From Lachnospiraceae bacterium (GTDB lineage Bacteria; Bacillota; Clostridia; Lachnospirales; Lachnospiraceae), in NCBI GenBank assembly GCA_022768465.1, contig JALELZ010000008.1, positions 1-45,000 of the forward strand: 45,000 nt of DNA, in the 5' to 3' direction. A program made the position numbers and the translations under genes. This document shows, piece by piece, positions 23,032 to 32,822 of this stretch (its first letter is position 1; every line of letters starts with the position of its first letter). A model generated the notes under the pieces. That model saw only the letters and a list, made by a program, of their open reading frames with translations. It did no database searches and had not been told where the DNA came from.

Positions 23032-25656
23032 TCTTGCTATAGGCACTCTGTATGGTGAGCAGCTTACATAATCGAGACCAACCTTATTGAAGAACTCAAC
23101 TGAGCTCGGATCACCGCCGTGCTCTCCGCATATACCAAGCTCAAGCTCAGGATTGTCAGCCCTTCCTTCCTTGCAGGACATGGCTACAAGTCTTCCTACG
23201 CCTGTTTGATCAAGATGCTGGAACGGATCCTGCTCAAGTATCTTAGTATCATAATATGAGCCTAAGAATTTAGCTGCATCATCACGGCTGAAGCCAAAGG
23301 TCATCTGTGTAAGATCATTGGTTCCGAAGCTGAAGAAGTCTGCCTCCTTAGCTATTGCTCCTGCAGTAAGTGCTGCACGAGGTATCTCTATCATAGTCCC
23401 GACCTTATATTTCATATCAATTCCGGCATTCTTTATGAGCTCATCGGCTGTGCTTACCACTATGTTCTTAACAAACCTGAATTCCTTAACCTCGCAGGTG
23501 AGCGGGATCATTATAAACGGAGTGATTATTTCGCCTGTCTCCTTGGAAACAGCTATAGCTGCCTTGATAATAGCATTTGTCTGCATAACCGCTATCTCAG
23601 GATATGTTATACACAGACGGCAGCCTCTGTGTCCCATCATCGGGTTGACCTCATGCAGGCTTTGAACTATATGAGTAAGTTCTTCCGCACTGATGCCCAT
23701 TTCCTTTGCAAGCTCTTCTATTTTCTTCGGCTCTGTAGGAAGGAACTCATGAAGAGGCGGATCCAAAAATCTTATGGTAAGCGGTCTTGTACCTATAATG
23801 CGGTACATAGCTGTGAAATCTGCCTCCTGGAACGGTTCAACCTTTGCAAGAGCTTTTTCTCTTTCTTCCTTTGTACGTGAGCATATCATCTCACGAACTG
23901 CCTTAATACGGTCTCCTGCAAAGAACATATGTTCCGTTCTGCAGAGTCCTACACCCTCTGCTCCCATATCTACGGCATTCTGAAGATCTGCCGGGTTATC
24001 CGCATTGGTAAATACTCCGAGTCTTCTTGCACTGTCAGCCCAGCTCATAAAGCGCTTGAAGTCAGGATTTTCCATAGAGTCTGACAATGCTATCTGTCCG
24101 TCATAAATATTGCCGGTAGAACCGTCAAGAGAGATCCAGTCTCCTTCCTTATATGTCTTGCCGTTCAATACTAATGTCTTTACAGCGTAATCAATTGCTA
24201 CGTCATTATCATTTCCGCAGCCGCATACACAGCAAGTGCCCATGCCTCTTGCGACTACAGCGGCGTGGCTGGTCATTCCGCCTCTTACTGTCAGGATTCC
24301 CTGAGATACCTGCATTCCGATGATATCCTCAGGTGAGGTCTCAAGTCTGACAAGAACAACCTTCTTCCAATCTTTTTCTTTAACCTTGCTTTCAGCTTCT
24401 TCAGCTGTAAATACTATCCTTCCGCATGCAGATCCAGGTGAAGCTGCAAGTCCCTTTCCTATAGGAGTGCTCTGTTTAAGTGCCTCGGCATCAAACTGAG
24501 GATGCAGTAAGGTATCAAGCTGCTTCGGCTCCACTCTCAATACTGCTTCGCGTTCTGTTATCATTCCTTCCGACACAAGATCGCAGGCTATCTTAAGAGC
24601 TGCCTGAGCAGTACGTTTACCGTTTCTTGTCTGCAGCATATAGAGCTTACCGTCTTCAATAGTAAACTCCATGTCCTGCATGTCCTTATAATATTTCTCA
24701 AGTCTGTCGGCAAGTCCTATGAATTCATCATAAACCTCCGGCATCTGATCCTTAAGATGGCTGATAGGAGAAGGTGTGCGTACTCCGGCAACAACGTCCT
24801 CGCCCTGAGCATTTATGAGATATTCTCCCATGAGCTTTTTCTCACCTGTTGCAGGATTTCTTGTAAATGCAACTCCGGTGCCTGAGTTTTCGCCAGAGTT
24901 TCCGAATACCATTGCCTGAACATTGACAGCTGTTCCCCATTCATAAGGAATCTCGTTCATTCGGCGATAAACGTTGGCACGTTCATTGTCCCAGCTCCTG
25001 AAAACAGCCTTAACAGCCTCTGTCAGCTGCTCCTTCGGATCCTGAGGAAATTCACGTCCCTCGTTCTCCTCATATATTTTTTTGAAAATGCCTACAAGCT
25101 CCTTCATATCGTCTGCTGTAAGCTCTGTATCATTCTTAACTTTCTTTTTCTCCTTAAGTTTATCTATTTCTTCCTCAAAAAGAGACTTAGGAACCATCAT
25201 AACGACATCGGAAAACATCTGAACGAAACGTCTGTAGCAGTCATATGCAAAACGAGGATTGCCTGTCTTTAAGGCAAGCCCCTCTGCTGAGACGTCATTA
25301 AGACCAAGATTAAGGATCGTATCCATCATGCCCGGCATAGACTGACGTGCTCCCGAACGAACTGATACAAGCAGCGGATCATTCTTATCTCCGAAGTGCT
25401 TGCCCGTTATCTTTTCAAGCTCTGAAATACATGCGAATATATCTTTTTTAATATCTTCGCCGAGTTCTCTTCCGTCCTCATAGTACTTAGTGCAGGCCTC
25501 TGTTGTTATCGTAAAGCCCTGCGGGACAGGCATTCCCGCATGGATCATCTCCGCAAGTCCGGCACCCTTTCCTCCGAGTGTGTTCTTCATTGCCGTGAGG
25601 TCGCCGCTAAAGGCATCGTGTCCTTCGCTGAACATGTAAATTAATCTGCAGCTCAT
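22993..25656 (-). CDS. ppdK: Pyruvate, phosphate dikinase
   Basis: 887 residues, full length. It interconverts pyruvate + ATP + Pi and PEP + AMP + PPi. The N-terminal ATP-grasp domain shows GGKGAGLAEM (28-37); the phospho-His domain has GGMTSHAA (459-466, His464); the C-terminal PEP/pyruvate barrel ends with GICGEHGGDPSSVEFF. The ATG follows AAGGAGG by 5 bases. The leader has a hairpin (GGCAGT/ACTGCC, 25688-25707). With the PFP-type phosphofructokinase nearby it points to PPi-linked glycolysis. Its last 12 codons are duplicated at 21328-21363. Confidence 0.97.
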   Translation of the reverse strand: MSCRLIYMFSEGHDAFSGDLTAMKNTLGGKGAGLAEMIHAGMPVPQGFTITTEACTKYYEDGRELGEDIKKDIFACISELEKITGKHFGDKNDPLLVSVRSGARQSMPGMMDTILNLGLNDVSAEGLALKTGNPRFAYDCYRRFVQMFSDVVMMVPKSLFEEEIDKLKEKKKVKNDTELTADDMKELVGIFKKIYEENEGREFPQDPKEQLTEAVKAVFRSWDNERANVYRRMNEIPYEWGTAVNVQAMVFGNSGENSGTGVAFTRNPATGEKKLMGEYLINAQGEDVVAGVRTPSPISHLKDQMPEVYDEFIGLADRLEKYYKDMQDMEFTIEDGKLYMLQTRNGKRTAQAALKIACDLVSEGMITEREAVLRVEPKQLDTLLHPQFDAEALKQSTPIGKGLAASPGSACGRIVFTAEEAESKVKEKDWKKVVLVRLETSPEDIIGMQVSQGILTVRGGMTSHAAVVARGMGTCCVCGCGNDNDVAIDYAVKTLVLNGKTYKEGDWISLDGSTGNIYDGQIALSDSMENPDFKRFMSWADSARRLGVFTNADNPADLQNAVDMGAEGVGLCRTEHMFFAGDRIKAVREMICSRTKEEREKALAKVEPFQEADFTAMYRIIGTRPLTIRFLDPPLHEFLPTEPKKIEELAKEMGISAEELTHIVQSLHEVNPMMGHRGCRLCITYPEIAVMQTNAIIKAAIAVSKETGEIITPFIMIPLTCEVKEFRFVKNIVVSTADELIKNAGIDMKYKVGTMIEIPRAALTAGAIAKEADFFSFGTNDLTQMTFGFSRDDAAKFLGSYYDTKILEQDPFQHLDQTGVGRLVAMSCKEGRADNPELELGICGEHGGDPSSVEFFNKVGLDYVSCSPYRVPIARLAAAQAAIKEEG

Positions 25657-25945
25657 AATTACCTCCTTGTAGGATGATCTTTGCTGCGGCAGTCAAATAG
25701 TACTGCCAACGCCGCATAAATCATAATATTTTAGTCAAAAATAATTATACATTTTAAATGTATTTTTTTCTATCTCGCATGTGAATTTTGTCAGATGTGC
25801 ACTAATATGTACTGTTTAAATTTACGTATAGAGGTTGACTGCCGTAGCTTATAAAGATCATTTGTATAGCAACTTACAGATTATCGTTTTTATACAATCA
25901 CAAAGGACGCATGAAAAGCTTTCATTTTTCACACGCCCTTAAAAT

Positions 25946-26713
25946 TTATTCTTTATTCAGTTTGTATATGATGTTGAGTCCCTTAAGCATAAGGTCATCA
26001 TCGATGATGATATCCGTACTGCAGTGCGGTATTATAAGCTCTGCAAGACCTCCGGTCGCTATCACCTTTGGCTTTTCCTTCATCTCAGACGATATCTTTT
26101 CTATCAGACCGTCAAGCATTGAAGCCGTTCCGTATATCATGCCGCTTCGCATGCATTCGACCGTATTAGCACCTATAACACATTCAGGTGCCTCAAGTTC
26201 TATCTCCGGAAGCTGCGCTGTATGCTCTATAAGAGCCCTAAGTGCAATGTTAACCCCAGGAATTATACAGCCTCCAAGATAACATCCGTCCGCTCCTACA
26301 GCATCTACTGTCGTAGCAGTACCAAGGTCCATCAGTATGATCGGCATTTTATATTCACAATATGCCGCTGCCGCTGTAACGATTCGATCGGTTCCGACCT
26401 TGGACGCATTGACCTTCTTCGTATAAAGGCCTGTCTTTAAGCTTCCGCCTGCTACAAACGGTTTAATATTAAACATTGCTTCGGAACATTCCGATATGAT
26501 CTTTGTTACTTCAGGAACTACTGAGGATATGATAACGCCCTCAATGTCGGCTGTTTTTACTCCGTTTAAAATCAGTACATCCCCGATGCTTTTCGCATAC
26601 TCTTCAGTGCTTAATTTACTGTCAGAATCTATGCGCGCAGTAAAGATCACAGCATCATCTCTGATGCCGCCGACGACTGTATTTGTATTGCCTATATCTA
26701 TCGCCAAAAGCAT
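25946..26713 (-). CDS. coaX: Type III pantothenate kinase
   Basis: About 255 residues from the ATG at 26713, which gives the family-typical start MLLAIDIGNTNTVVG; an ATG at 26731 would add six residues and lacks a clear ribosome site. The ASKHA-fold motifs are present: DIGNTN, GTDRI, DLGTATTVDAV. It phosphorylates pantothenate in the first step of CoA synthesis and needs a monovalent cation. It follows panT directly, so uptake and phosphorylation of pantothenate are co-expressed. Confidence 0.95.
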   Translation of the reverse strand: MLLAIDIGNTNTVVGGIRDDAVIFTARIDSDSKLSTEEYAKSIGDVLILNGVKTADIEGVIISSVVPEVTKIISECSEAMFNIKPFVAGGSLKTGLYTKKVNASKVGTDRIVTAAAAYCEYKMPIILMDLGTATTVDAVGADGCYLGGCIIPGVNIALRALIEHTAQLPEIELEAPECVIGANTVECMRSGMIYGTASMLDGLIEKISSEMKEKPKVIATGGLAELIIPHCSTDIIIDDDLMLKGLNIIYKLNKE

Positions 26714-26734
26714 GGAATCACCATCACGCATTAA

Positions 26735-27400
26735 TTATGCAGCAGTTTCGCTTTTTGCTGTACCGAGCATATATGTACGTATTACTGCATTAAGAAGGAC
26801 CTTTCCTATAGCTGTAACCAGTACTAAAGCAGCTATAGCCTCCATTACGCCTGCACCTGTAACTGTACCCATGATAAGTCCGTAAACTGCTGAGATAGCA
26901 ACCTGCTTTGCATCAGCATACTGTGATGCAAGAAGAGCATAAATGCTTCCCATAACAAATACTGTATTGGTCATCGATCCGACAAAGCCAACGATTGGCA
27001 GTGCAGCCATATCAGGAAGTCTGAGCTTCTTAAGTCCTATCCAGAGCCATCCTGAAACAAGACCGATCATAACTCTGCAGCCTACAGCGATCCAAAGCGC
27101 CTTTACAGCTCCTGCTGCTCTGCCTGTAGTAGCAGCTACAAACGGTGAGAATGCAAATGACAGTAATGTAGGTGCTGTCGTATTGCTCACCATAGAGCAG
27201 ATACCGAAAACGGCTCCAAGCAGAGAGCCTGCTGCAGGTCCAAACAGAACAGCTCCGATAATAACCGGAATATGTACTGTTGTAGCCTTGATTACAGGCA
27301 GCTGAATCATACCGAGTGGTGTGTTTGCCAACAAAATGATCAAAGCCGCCATAAGTGCGACTCCTACCATGCGGTTGGTGTCGAATTTCTTCATCTTCAT
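26735..27400 (-). CDS. panT: ECF transporter S component, probably for pantothenate (PanT)
   Basis: 221 residues with about six membrane helices, starting with a basic N-terminus (MKMKKFDTNRMVGVALMAAL) as is usual for S components. Such proteins bind the vitamin and work with a shared EcfA/A'/T module encoded elsewhere. The pantothenate assignment rests on direct linkage to coaX and divergence from coaBC. AGGAGG lies upstream of the ATG. Its promoter is at 27488-27516. Confidence 0.85.
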   Translation of the reverse strand: MKMKKFDTNRMVGVALMAALIILLANTPLGMIQLPVIKATTVHIPVIIGAVLFGPAAGSLLGAVFGICSMVSNTTAPTLLSFAFSPFVAATTGRAAGAVKALWIAVGCRVMIGLVSGWLWIGLKKLRLPDMAALPIVGFVGSMTNTVFVMGSIYALLASQYADAKQVAISAVYGLIMGTVTGAGVMEAIAALVLVTAIGKVLLNAVIRTYMLGTAKSETAA

Positions 27401-27487
27401 AATTTAATTACCTCCTGCTGCCTCTCTCCTCCCTTCCGGAGATGAAGCGCATATTGTACGGACGCACAACGTGCGACCGCCTGTCCC

Positions 27488-27516
27488 ATTGTACATTAAT
27501 GAGCCCGCAGGTTCAA
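27488..27516 (-). promoter_or_regulatory. Promoter of panT-coaX
   Basis: Minus strand: TTGAAC (27511-27516), 17-base spacer, TACAAT (27488-27493). The leader downstream contains a CGCAC-AA-CGTGCG hairpin near 27462-27475. It diverges from the coaBC promoter 24 bp away. Confidence 0.65.
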
Positions 27517-27540
27517 GCCGATTATTTGATTTTTGTTTTC

Positions 27541-27569
27541 TTTACACAAACAAAACGTGTCTGTATAAT
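27541..27569 (+). promoter_or_regulatory. Promoter of coaBC
   Basis: TTTACA (27541-27546), exactly 17 bases, then a perfect TATAAT (27564-27569), about 40 bp before the coaBC ATG, with AAAGGA as ribosome site. It is back to back with the panT promoter. Confidence 0.75.
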
Positions 27570-27609
27570 TATTTGAGATAATTGCACCAAATGGAAAGGA
27601 TATTTCATC

Positions 27610-28818
27610 ATGTTAAAGGGAAAAACCGTTCTGCTCGGCATAAGCGGAGGAATCGCTGCATATAAAACAGCTTATTTGGCATCGGCTCTTGTTAAGCTTC
27701 ATGCATCTGTTGAGGTAATAATGACTGAAAATGCCACTAAATTTATAGCTCCTCTCACCTTTGAGCAGCTTACGGGAAACCGTGTTATGGTAGATACCTT
27801 CGACCGTAATTTCACACATCAGGTAGAGCATATAGCGCTGGCTGACCGTACAGATCTCGTAATAATTGCACCTGCAACCGCAAACGTATGTGCTAAGCTT
27901 GCTCACGGTCTTGCTGATGACATGCTGACCACTACCGTTCTTGCATGCACCTGCCCTAAGCTTATTGCTCCGTCTATGAATACCAGCATGTTTGAAAATC
28001 CTATTACACAGGATAATCTTAAAACCCTTGCTTCTTACGGATTTAAGGTCATTTCTCCTGCTTCCGGACGTCTTGCCTGCGGTGCAGTAGGTGCCGGAAA
28101 GCTTCCGGAGCCTGATGCTCTGCTTCAGCATATACTTAAGGAAATAGCGTTTCCCCATGATCTATCAGGCAAAAAAGTCCTTGTTACGGCAGGGCCTACA
28201 AGAGAATCCCTGGATCCTGTCAGATATCTCAGCAATCACTCCAGCGGAAAGATGGGTTACGCAATTGCAAAGTCAGCTATGTTAAGAGGCGCCGACGTAA
28301 CACTTGTATCAGGCCCTACATCAATAGAAAAACCGCCTTTTGTAAATGTTATTGACGTAGTTTCTGCAGAGGATATGTTCAACGCAGTTAAGTCAGATTA
28401 CTCAGACTGTGACTACATATTTAAAGCTGCTGCTGTCGCTGACTATACACCGGAAACATTTTCAGATAATAAGATAAAGAAGAAGGACAGCGATCTTTCT
28501 ATCCCTGTAAAGCGCACCAAAGATATTTTAGGCTGGTTGGGAGAGCACCGCAGCCACGAACAGGTGATCTGCGGCTTTTCCATGGAGACAAAGGATCTTA
28601 TGGAAAACAGCACTGCAAAGCTCAAGAAAAAGAATGCTGATATGATCTGTGCAAACAATCTTAAGACTTCCGGTGCCGGCTTCGGTACTGATACCAATGT
28701 TATTACCGTTATCACTGCAAACGGAAATACTGAGCTTCCTCTTATGTCCAAGGAGGACGCAGCCATGCGAATTATAGACATTGCCGTTTCGTTAAAGGCA
28801 GATAAGCTTGATAAATAA
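27610..28818 (+). CDS. coaBC: Bifunctional phosphopantothenoylcysteine decarboxylase/synthetase
   Basis: 402 residues. The N-terminal CoaC flavoprotein (1-180) shows GGIAAYK, catalytic His74, PSMNTSM (121-127) and active-site Cys157. The C-terminal CoaB (from about 187) begins KKVLVTAGPTRESLDPVRY and has the KIKKKD stretch. It makes 4'-phosphopantetheine from 4'-phosphopantothenate, cysteine and nucleotide. It is transcribed away from panT-coaX, so three steps of CoA supply share one intergenic region. Confidence 0.97.
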   Translation: MLKGKTVLLGISGGIAAYKTAYLASALVKLHASVEVIMTENATKFIAPLTFEQLTGNRVMVDTFDRNFTHQVEHIALADRTDLVIIAPATANVCAKLAHGLADDMLTTTVLACTCPKLIAPSMNTSMFENPITQDNLKTLASYGFKVISPASGRLACGAVGAGKLPEPDALLQHILKEIAFPHDLSGKKVLVTAGPTRESLDPVRYLSNHSSGKMGYAIAKSAMLRGADVTLVSGPTSIEKPPFVNVIDVVSAEDMFNAVKSDYSDCDYIFKAAAVADYTPETFSDNKIKKKDSDLSIPVKRTKDILGWLGEHRSHEQVICGFSMETKDLMENSTAKLKKKNADMICANNLKTSGAGFGTDTNVITVITANGNTELPLMSKEDAAMRIIDIAVSLKADKLDK

Positions 28819-28917
28819 GCCTTATAAATAAGCTTAATAATCAGAACATACTTATATTAAAGATGCATTTTGATCTCATATATAGTAAAATAAATTGTTA
28901 ATCTTTCAGGAGACGAT

Positions 28918-30075
28918 ATGAGACAGGTTTATTTTGATAATGCCGCTACCACAAGGGTGCGCCCTGAGGTTGCAAAGCTCATGACAAAGGTCATGACGGA
29001 GGACTACGGCAATCCGTCCTCAAGACACATTTACGGTGTAAATGCAGAAAAATACATAAAGACTGCCGCAGAGCAGATAGCTGCAACACTTAAGGTCAAG
29101 CCCCAGGAAATTGTTTTTAACTCAGGCGGAACCGAGGGCAACAACAATGTGCTTATAGGCACCGCTCTTCAGAGAAAGGGGCTCGGGAAGCACATAATCA
29201 GCACAAATATTGAGCATGCTGCGGTATACAATCCGCTTATTTTTCTTGAAAGCATGGGCTATGATGTCACTTTTATAGGTGTCGACTCCAAGGGTCACAT
29301 CGATATGGATGCGCTTTCCGCCGCTATTCGCCCGGATACCATACTTGTCAGCACCATGTGGGTCAACAACGAGATGGGAGCGATAGAGGATATCCATGCT
29401 ATAGCAAAGCTCGTTAAAGAAAAGAATCCGCGTACATATTTCCATACCGATGCCATTCAGGCCTACGGCAAGCTCACATTAAGGCCTAAGGAAGCCGGCA
29501 TAGATATGCTCACAGTCAGCGGTCACAAGCTGCACGGCCCTAAGGGCACAGGCTTTATGTATATTAATGAAAAAGTGCATATAAGCCCGATCATTATGGG
29601 CGGCGGACAGCAGAAGGATCGCCGTTCCGGTACTGAAAATGTACCGGGCATAGCAGGACTCGGTCTTGCTGCAGAGCTTTATAAGCGAGAGCATAATTCC
29701 ATCAGCGAGCGCATGCTCGCAGTAAAGGATCGTCTTATTGACAGGCTTTCAAAAACGGATGGAGTTACGATAAATTCAGAAAAGGGCACTCTTTCCGCTC
29801 CTCATATAGTCAGTGCCTCCTTTGAAGGAACAAGAGCCGAGGTATTACTGCATGCTCTTGAGGAAAAGGGTGTTTATGTTTCTTCCGGCTCGGCCTGTTC
29901 ATCTAACCACCCTGCCATAAGCGGAACCTTAAAGGCTATAGGTGTTAAAAAAGAGCTTCTGGATTCTACACTGAGATTTTCTTTCGGTATTTATAATGAG
30001 CCTGACGAGGCCGATTATGCGGCAGACTGTATAGAAGAGCTTTTGCCTGTGCTTAGACGTTTCCGCAGATACTAA
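28918..30075 (+). CDS. Cysteine desulfurase (NifS/IscS family)
   Basis: 385 residues, a class V PLP enzyme. PLP-binding Lys204 is in SGHKLHGPKG, the GTENV block is near 239-243, and catalytic Cys327 lies in SSGSACSS. It draws sulfur from cysteine as an enzyme-bound persulfide. It sits 127 bp upstream of thiI; in B. subtilis a similar neighbour (NifZ) feeds ThiI for 4-thiouridine, and that partnership is inferred here. No iscU-like scaffold gene is adjacent, which favours a tRNA role over general Fe-S assembly. Confidence 0.93.
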   Translation: MRQVYFDNAATTRVRPEVAKLMTKVMTEDYGNPSSRHIYGVNAEKYIKTAAEQIAATLKVKPQEIVFNSGGTEGNNNVLIGTALQRKGLGKHIISTNIEHAAVYNPLIFLESMGYDVTFIGVDSKGHIDMDALSAAIRPDTILVSTMWVNNEMGAIEDIHAIAKLVKEKNPRTYFHTDAIQAYGKLTLRPKEAGIDMLTVSGHKLHGPKGTGFMYINEKVHISPIIMGGGQQKDRRSGTENVPGIAGLGLAAELYKREHNSISERMLAVKDRLIDRLSKTDGVTINSEKGTLSAPHIVSASFEGTRAEVLLHALEEKGVYVSSGSACSSNHPAISGTLKAIGVKKELLDSTLRFSFGIYNEPDEADYAADCIEELLPVLRRFRRY

Positions 30076-30202
30076 AGATAATTCCTAAGTATTGCAGCGT
30101 TTTCTCAGGTATCAGAGCACTTTTTTAAGATGCTTAGTCAAAACCATATATATTATATTTTTGTAAGCTTTAATAATTATATTTTGTTTAAGGAGAAAGA
30201 GA

Positions 30203-31384
30203 ATGCAGTATCAGAGCTTTCTGATAAAGTATGCCGAAATCGGCACTAAGGGCAAGAATCGCTATATTTTTGAGGATGCACTCATGCACCAGATCCGTGA
30301 GCACCTTAAAAAGGTCGAAGGCGATTTTGCCGTTCAAAAGGAGCAGGGACGTATATATGTCAATGCCAAATCAGACTATGATTATGATGAAGTAGTTGAA
30401 GCTTTAGGCAAGGTGTTCGGTGTTACAGGCATCTGCCCTATGCTTCAGATAGATAAATGTGAATACGATGAGCTTCGTGAAAAGGTGCTTGAATTTGTCC
30501 AGAAGGAGCATCCTGAGCAGAAGTTCACCTTCAAGGTTCGTGCTAAGCGTGCTGATAAGCATTATCCGGTGAACTCTGATGTTATAAATGCAGACGTGGG
30601 ATACGACATACTTAATTCATATCCGGAATCAAGCGTAGACGTTCACCATCCTGATTTTATAGTTTATATTGAGATCCGCCAGAGGATCAATGTATTTACA
30701 AAGGTCATCCCGGGTGCCGGCGGAATGCCGATAGGTACAAACGGTAAGGCAATGCTCCTGCTCTCAGGCGGTATCGATTCCCCTGTTGCAGGCTACATGA
30801 TTGCAAAGCGCGGAGTTATGATCGAAGCTGTTTACTTCCATGCACCGCCATATACCTCAGAAAGAGCTAAGCAAAAGGTTATTGATCTCGCAAAGCAGGT
30901 TGCCTCATATTCAGGCGCTATCCGACTTCATATAGTCAACTTTACAGACATTCAGCTCTATATTTACGAGCAGTGTCCGCATGATGAGCTCACTATAATC
31001 ATGCGCCGTTACATGATGCGAATTGCCGAAAGACTTGCAAATGCAAATGACTGCATTGGTCTTATAACCGGAGAAAGCATAGGTCAGGTTGCATCACAGA
31101 CAATGTTCTCTCTCCGCACCACGGATGAGGTCTGTGAGCTTCCTGTATACCGCCCTGTTATTGGCTTTGACAAGCAGGAGATCGTTGATGTTGCAGAAAA
31201 GATCGGAACCTTTGAAACAAGCATACTTCCGTACGAGGACTGCTGCACTATCTTTGTTGCAAAGCATCCTGTTACAAAGCCGAATCTTAATGTGATCCAG
31301 CGTTCTGAAAGACATCTTGCAGAAAAAATAGACGAGCTGATAGAAACTGCTGTTAACACCGAAGAGGTCGTTATCTGCGAGTAA
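30203..31384 (+). CDS. thiI: tRNA 4-thiouridine synthase ThiI (no rhodanese domain)
   Basis: 393 residues: N-terminal ferredoxin-like and THUMP domains (1-165), then a PP-loop AMP-transferase domain with SGGIDS (188-193). It thiolates U8 of tRNA. The C-terminal rhodanese domain of enteric ThiI is absent, as usual in Firmicutes, so sulfur must come straight from a cysteine desulfurase, presumably the one encoded just upstream. A conserved CCTIFVAKHPVTKP stretch follows. AAGGAGA precedes the ATG. Confidence 0.96.
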   Translation: MQYQSFLIKYAEIGTKGKNRYIFEDALMHQIREHLKKVEGDFAVQKEQGRIYVNAKSDYDYDEVVEALGKVFGVTGICPMLQIDKCEYDELREKVLEFVQKEHPEQKFTFKVRAKRADKHYPVNSDVINADVGYDILNSYPESSVDVHHPDFIVYIEIRQRINVFTKVIPGAGGMPIGTNGKAMLLLSGGIDSPVAGYMIAKRGVMIEAVYFHAPPYTSERAKQKVIDLAKQVASYSGAIRLHIVNFTDIQLYIYEQCPHDELTIIMRRYMMRIAERLANANDCIGLITGESIGQVASQTMFSLRTTDEVCELPVYRPVIGFDKQEIVDVAEKIGTFETSILPYEDCCTIFVAKHPVTKPNLNVIQRSERHLAEKIDELIETAVNTEEVVICE

Positions 31385-31421
31385 TTGCTGTTCTTATTAC
31401 AGCAGGCTAATATCTATGAAA

Positions 31422-31470
31422 GCAGCTGATTGCGGTGCATTACAGCACAGCATGATCAGCTGCCTTTTTA
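31422..31470 (+). terminator. Terminator between convergent thiI and pfp
   Basis: Perfect 9-bp arms GCAGCTGAT (31422-31430) and ATCAGCTGC (31455-31463) are followed by CTTTTTATTT. It terminates thiI and may also serve pfp from the other strand. Confidence 0.8.
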
Positions 31471-31516
31471 TTTAAAATATTTACACAATATATAAATTCA
31501 ATTGCTTCGACTTATA

Positions 31517-32752
31517 TTACGCAAACACTCTCTTAAGTCTTGCAAAATCAGGAAGTCCATCCTTCTTTACCATAGGAGTTTCACCCTGAATAAGAGGAAG
31601 TGCATAATTGATAAAATCACTTGTGATGTCATTTCCCGCTTCATTAATCCATTCCTGCGGAACCTTATTCTCATAGTTTGCAACCTCTGAAAGATCTATA
31701 AGCTTTTCTCTGCATACATATCCGTTATCACGGCTGCAGTCAAAGCCCACCATCTTGTCAGTGACTCCGTTAAGCATAGCCTCGACAGCTGCCTTTCCTG
31801 CCATATACGCCTCGTCAATATCTGTCTTGGATGCGCAGTGAGCCGCACATCTCTGAAGAAGGCTGAGCTCTATTCCTCTGGTCTTTATGCCCATCTTCGC
31901 CTTAACTATACCTGCAAGTCTTGCAGCAAGTCCGCCGAGCTGTGCATGACCGAAGCCATCGGTTCCTGATGTCTTTGCCTCTGAAACAAATGTTCCGTCA
32001 GCATAGTGTACACCCTCTGAAACTGCAACTATGCAATTGCCCTTTGCCTTATATACCCGCTCGATATCAGCAAGAAAGCTGTCCATGTCAAAGTCTCTCT
32101 CTGGAAGATAGATGAGGTCACAGCAATGCTCTCTGAGGTTGGCAAGTGCTGCTGCGGCAGTAAGCCAGCCTGCATGTCTTCCCATGCATTCTATGATAGT
32201 TACTACACCCGTATCATAGACAACGGTGTCGCGTGCAACCTCCATAACTGAGGTAGCTATATACTTTGCTGCAGAGCCGTAGCCAGGGCAATGGTCAGTG
32301 CCGTAAAGATCATTGTCGATAGTCTTCGGTACGCCCATAACGCGGCAGTCATAGCCAACCTTTTTCATATACTTGGATATCTTGTTGCAGGTATCCATTG
32401 AGTCATTGCCGCCGTTATAACAAAAATAACGAACATCATACTTTTTGAATATCTCAAGTATTCTCTTATAATCTGTCTCATCCTCATTAGGATCCTTCAT
32501 CTTATAGCGGCATGAACCAAGCGCTGAAGACGGTGTATACATGAGCTTATCAAGATCTTCTCTGTCTTCCTCGTCCATAACATAAAGTCTGTCCTCTAAA
32601 ACTCCCTTTATGCCGTAATGTGCTCCGTACACCTTGGTAATGCAGTCGGCATCAAGTGCTGTGCGGATAACGCCGTATGCACTTGCATTGATAACAGCAG
32701 TAGGTCCGCCGGACTGTCCTATAATGAGTGCTCCCTTTAATGTTTCAGCCAT
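31517..32752 (-). CDS. pfp: PPi-dependent 6-phosphofructokinase (PFP type)
   Basis: 411 residues from the ATG at 32752, which has GGAGG about 6 bases upstream and gives the usual N-terminus AETLKGALIIGQSGGPTAV. A further upstream start at 32803 lies in a terminator-like hairpin and is rejected. It phosphorylates fructose-6-phosphate. GGND (about 114-117) and PKTIDND (142-148), with Lys where ATP enzymes have Gly, indicate PPi as donor. It lies 70 bp after fba, with a hairpin between. Confidence 0.92.
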   Translation of the reverse strand: MAETLKGALIIGQSGGPTAVINASAYGVIRTALDADCITKVYGAHYGIKGVLEDRLYVMDEEDREDLDKLMYTPSSALGSCRYKMKDPNEDETDYKRILEIFKKYDVRYFCYNGGNDSMDTCNKISKYMKKVGYDCRVMGVPKTIDNDLYGTDHCPGYGSAAKYIATSVMEVARDTVVYDTGVVTIIECMGRHAGWLTAAAALANLREHCCDLIYLPERDFDMDSFLADIERVYKAKGNCIVAVSEGVHYADGTFVSEAKTSGTDGFGHAQLGGLAARLAGIVKAKMGIKTRGIELSLLQRCAAHCASKTDIDEAYMAGKAAVEAMLNGVTDKMVGFDCSRDNGYVCREKLIDLSEVANYENKVPQEWINEAGNDITSDFINYALPLIQGETPMVKKDGLPDFARLKRVFA

Positions 32753-32763
32753 ATTTTCCTCCG

Positions 32764-32800
32764 AAAAATACCGCAGCCGCCTTTTTGTCAGCAGCTGCGG
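32764..32800 (-). terminator. Terminator or attenuator between fba and pfp
   Basis: Minus strand: CCGCAGC (32794-32800) and GCTGCGG (32771-32777) enclose a 16-base loop and are followed by TATTTTT. It ends only about 12 bases before the pfp ATG, so read-through or a separate promoter must supply pfp. Confidence 0.65.
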
Positions 32801-32822
32801 CATTCATTTTTAAATATAATAA

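Noticed and set aside
27613-28158. A 181-codon minus-strand frame opposite coaBC
   Set aside because: coaBC motifs are certain on the plus strand, and the opposite frame is compositionally unlike a protein of any known family.
32753-32803. N-terminal extension of pfp (17 residues)
   Set aside because: The extra codons come from the terminator-like hairpin, while a strong ribosome site precedes the internal ATG at 32752.
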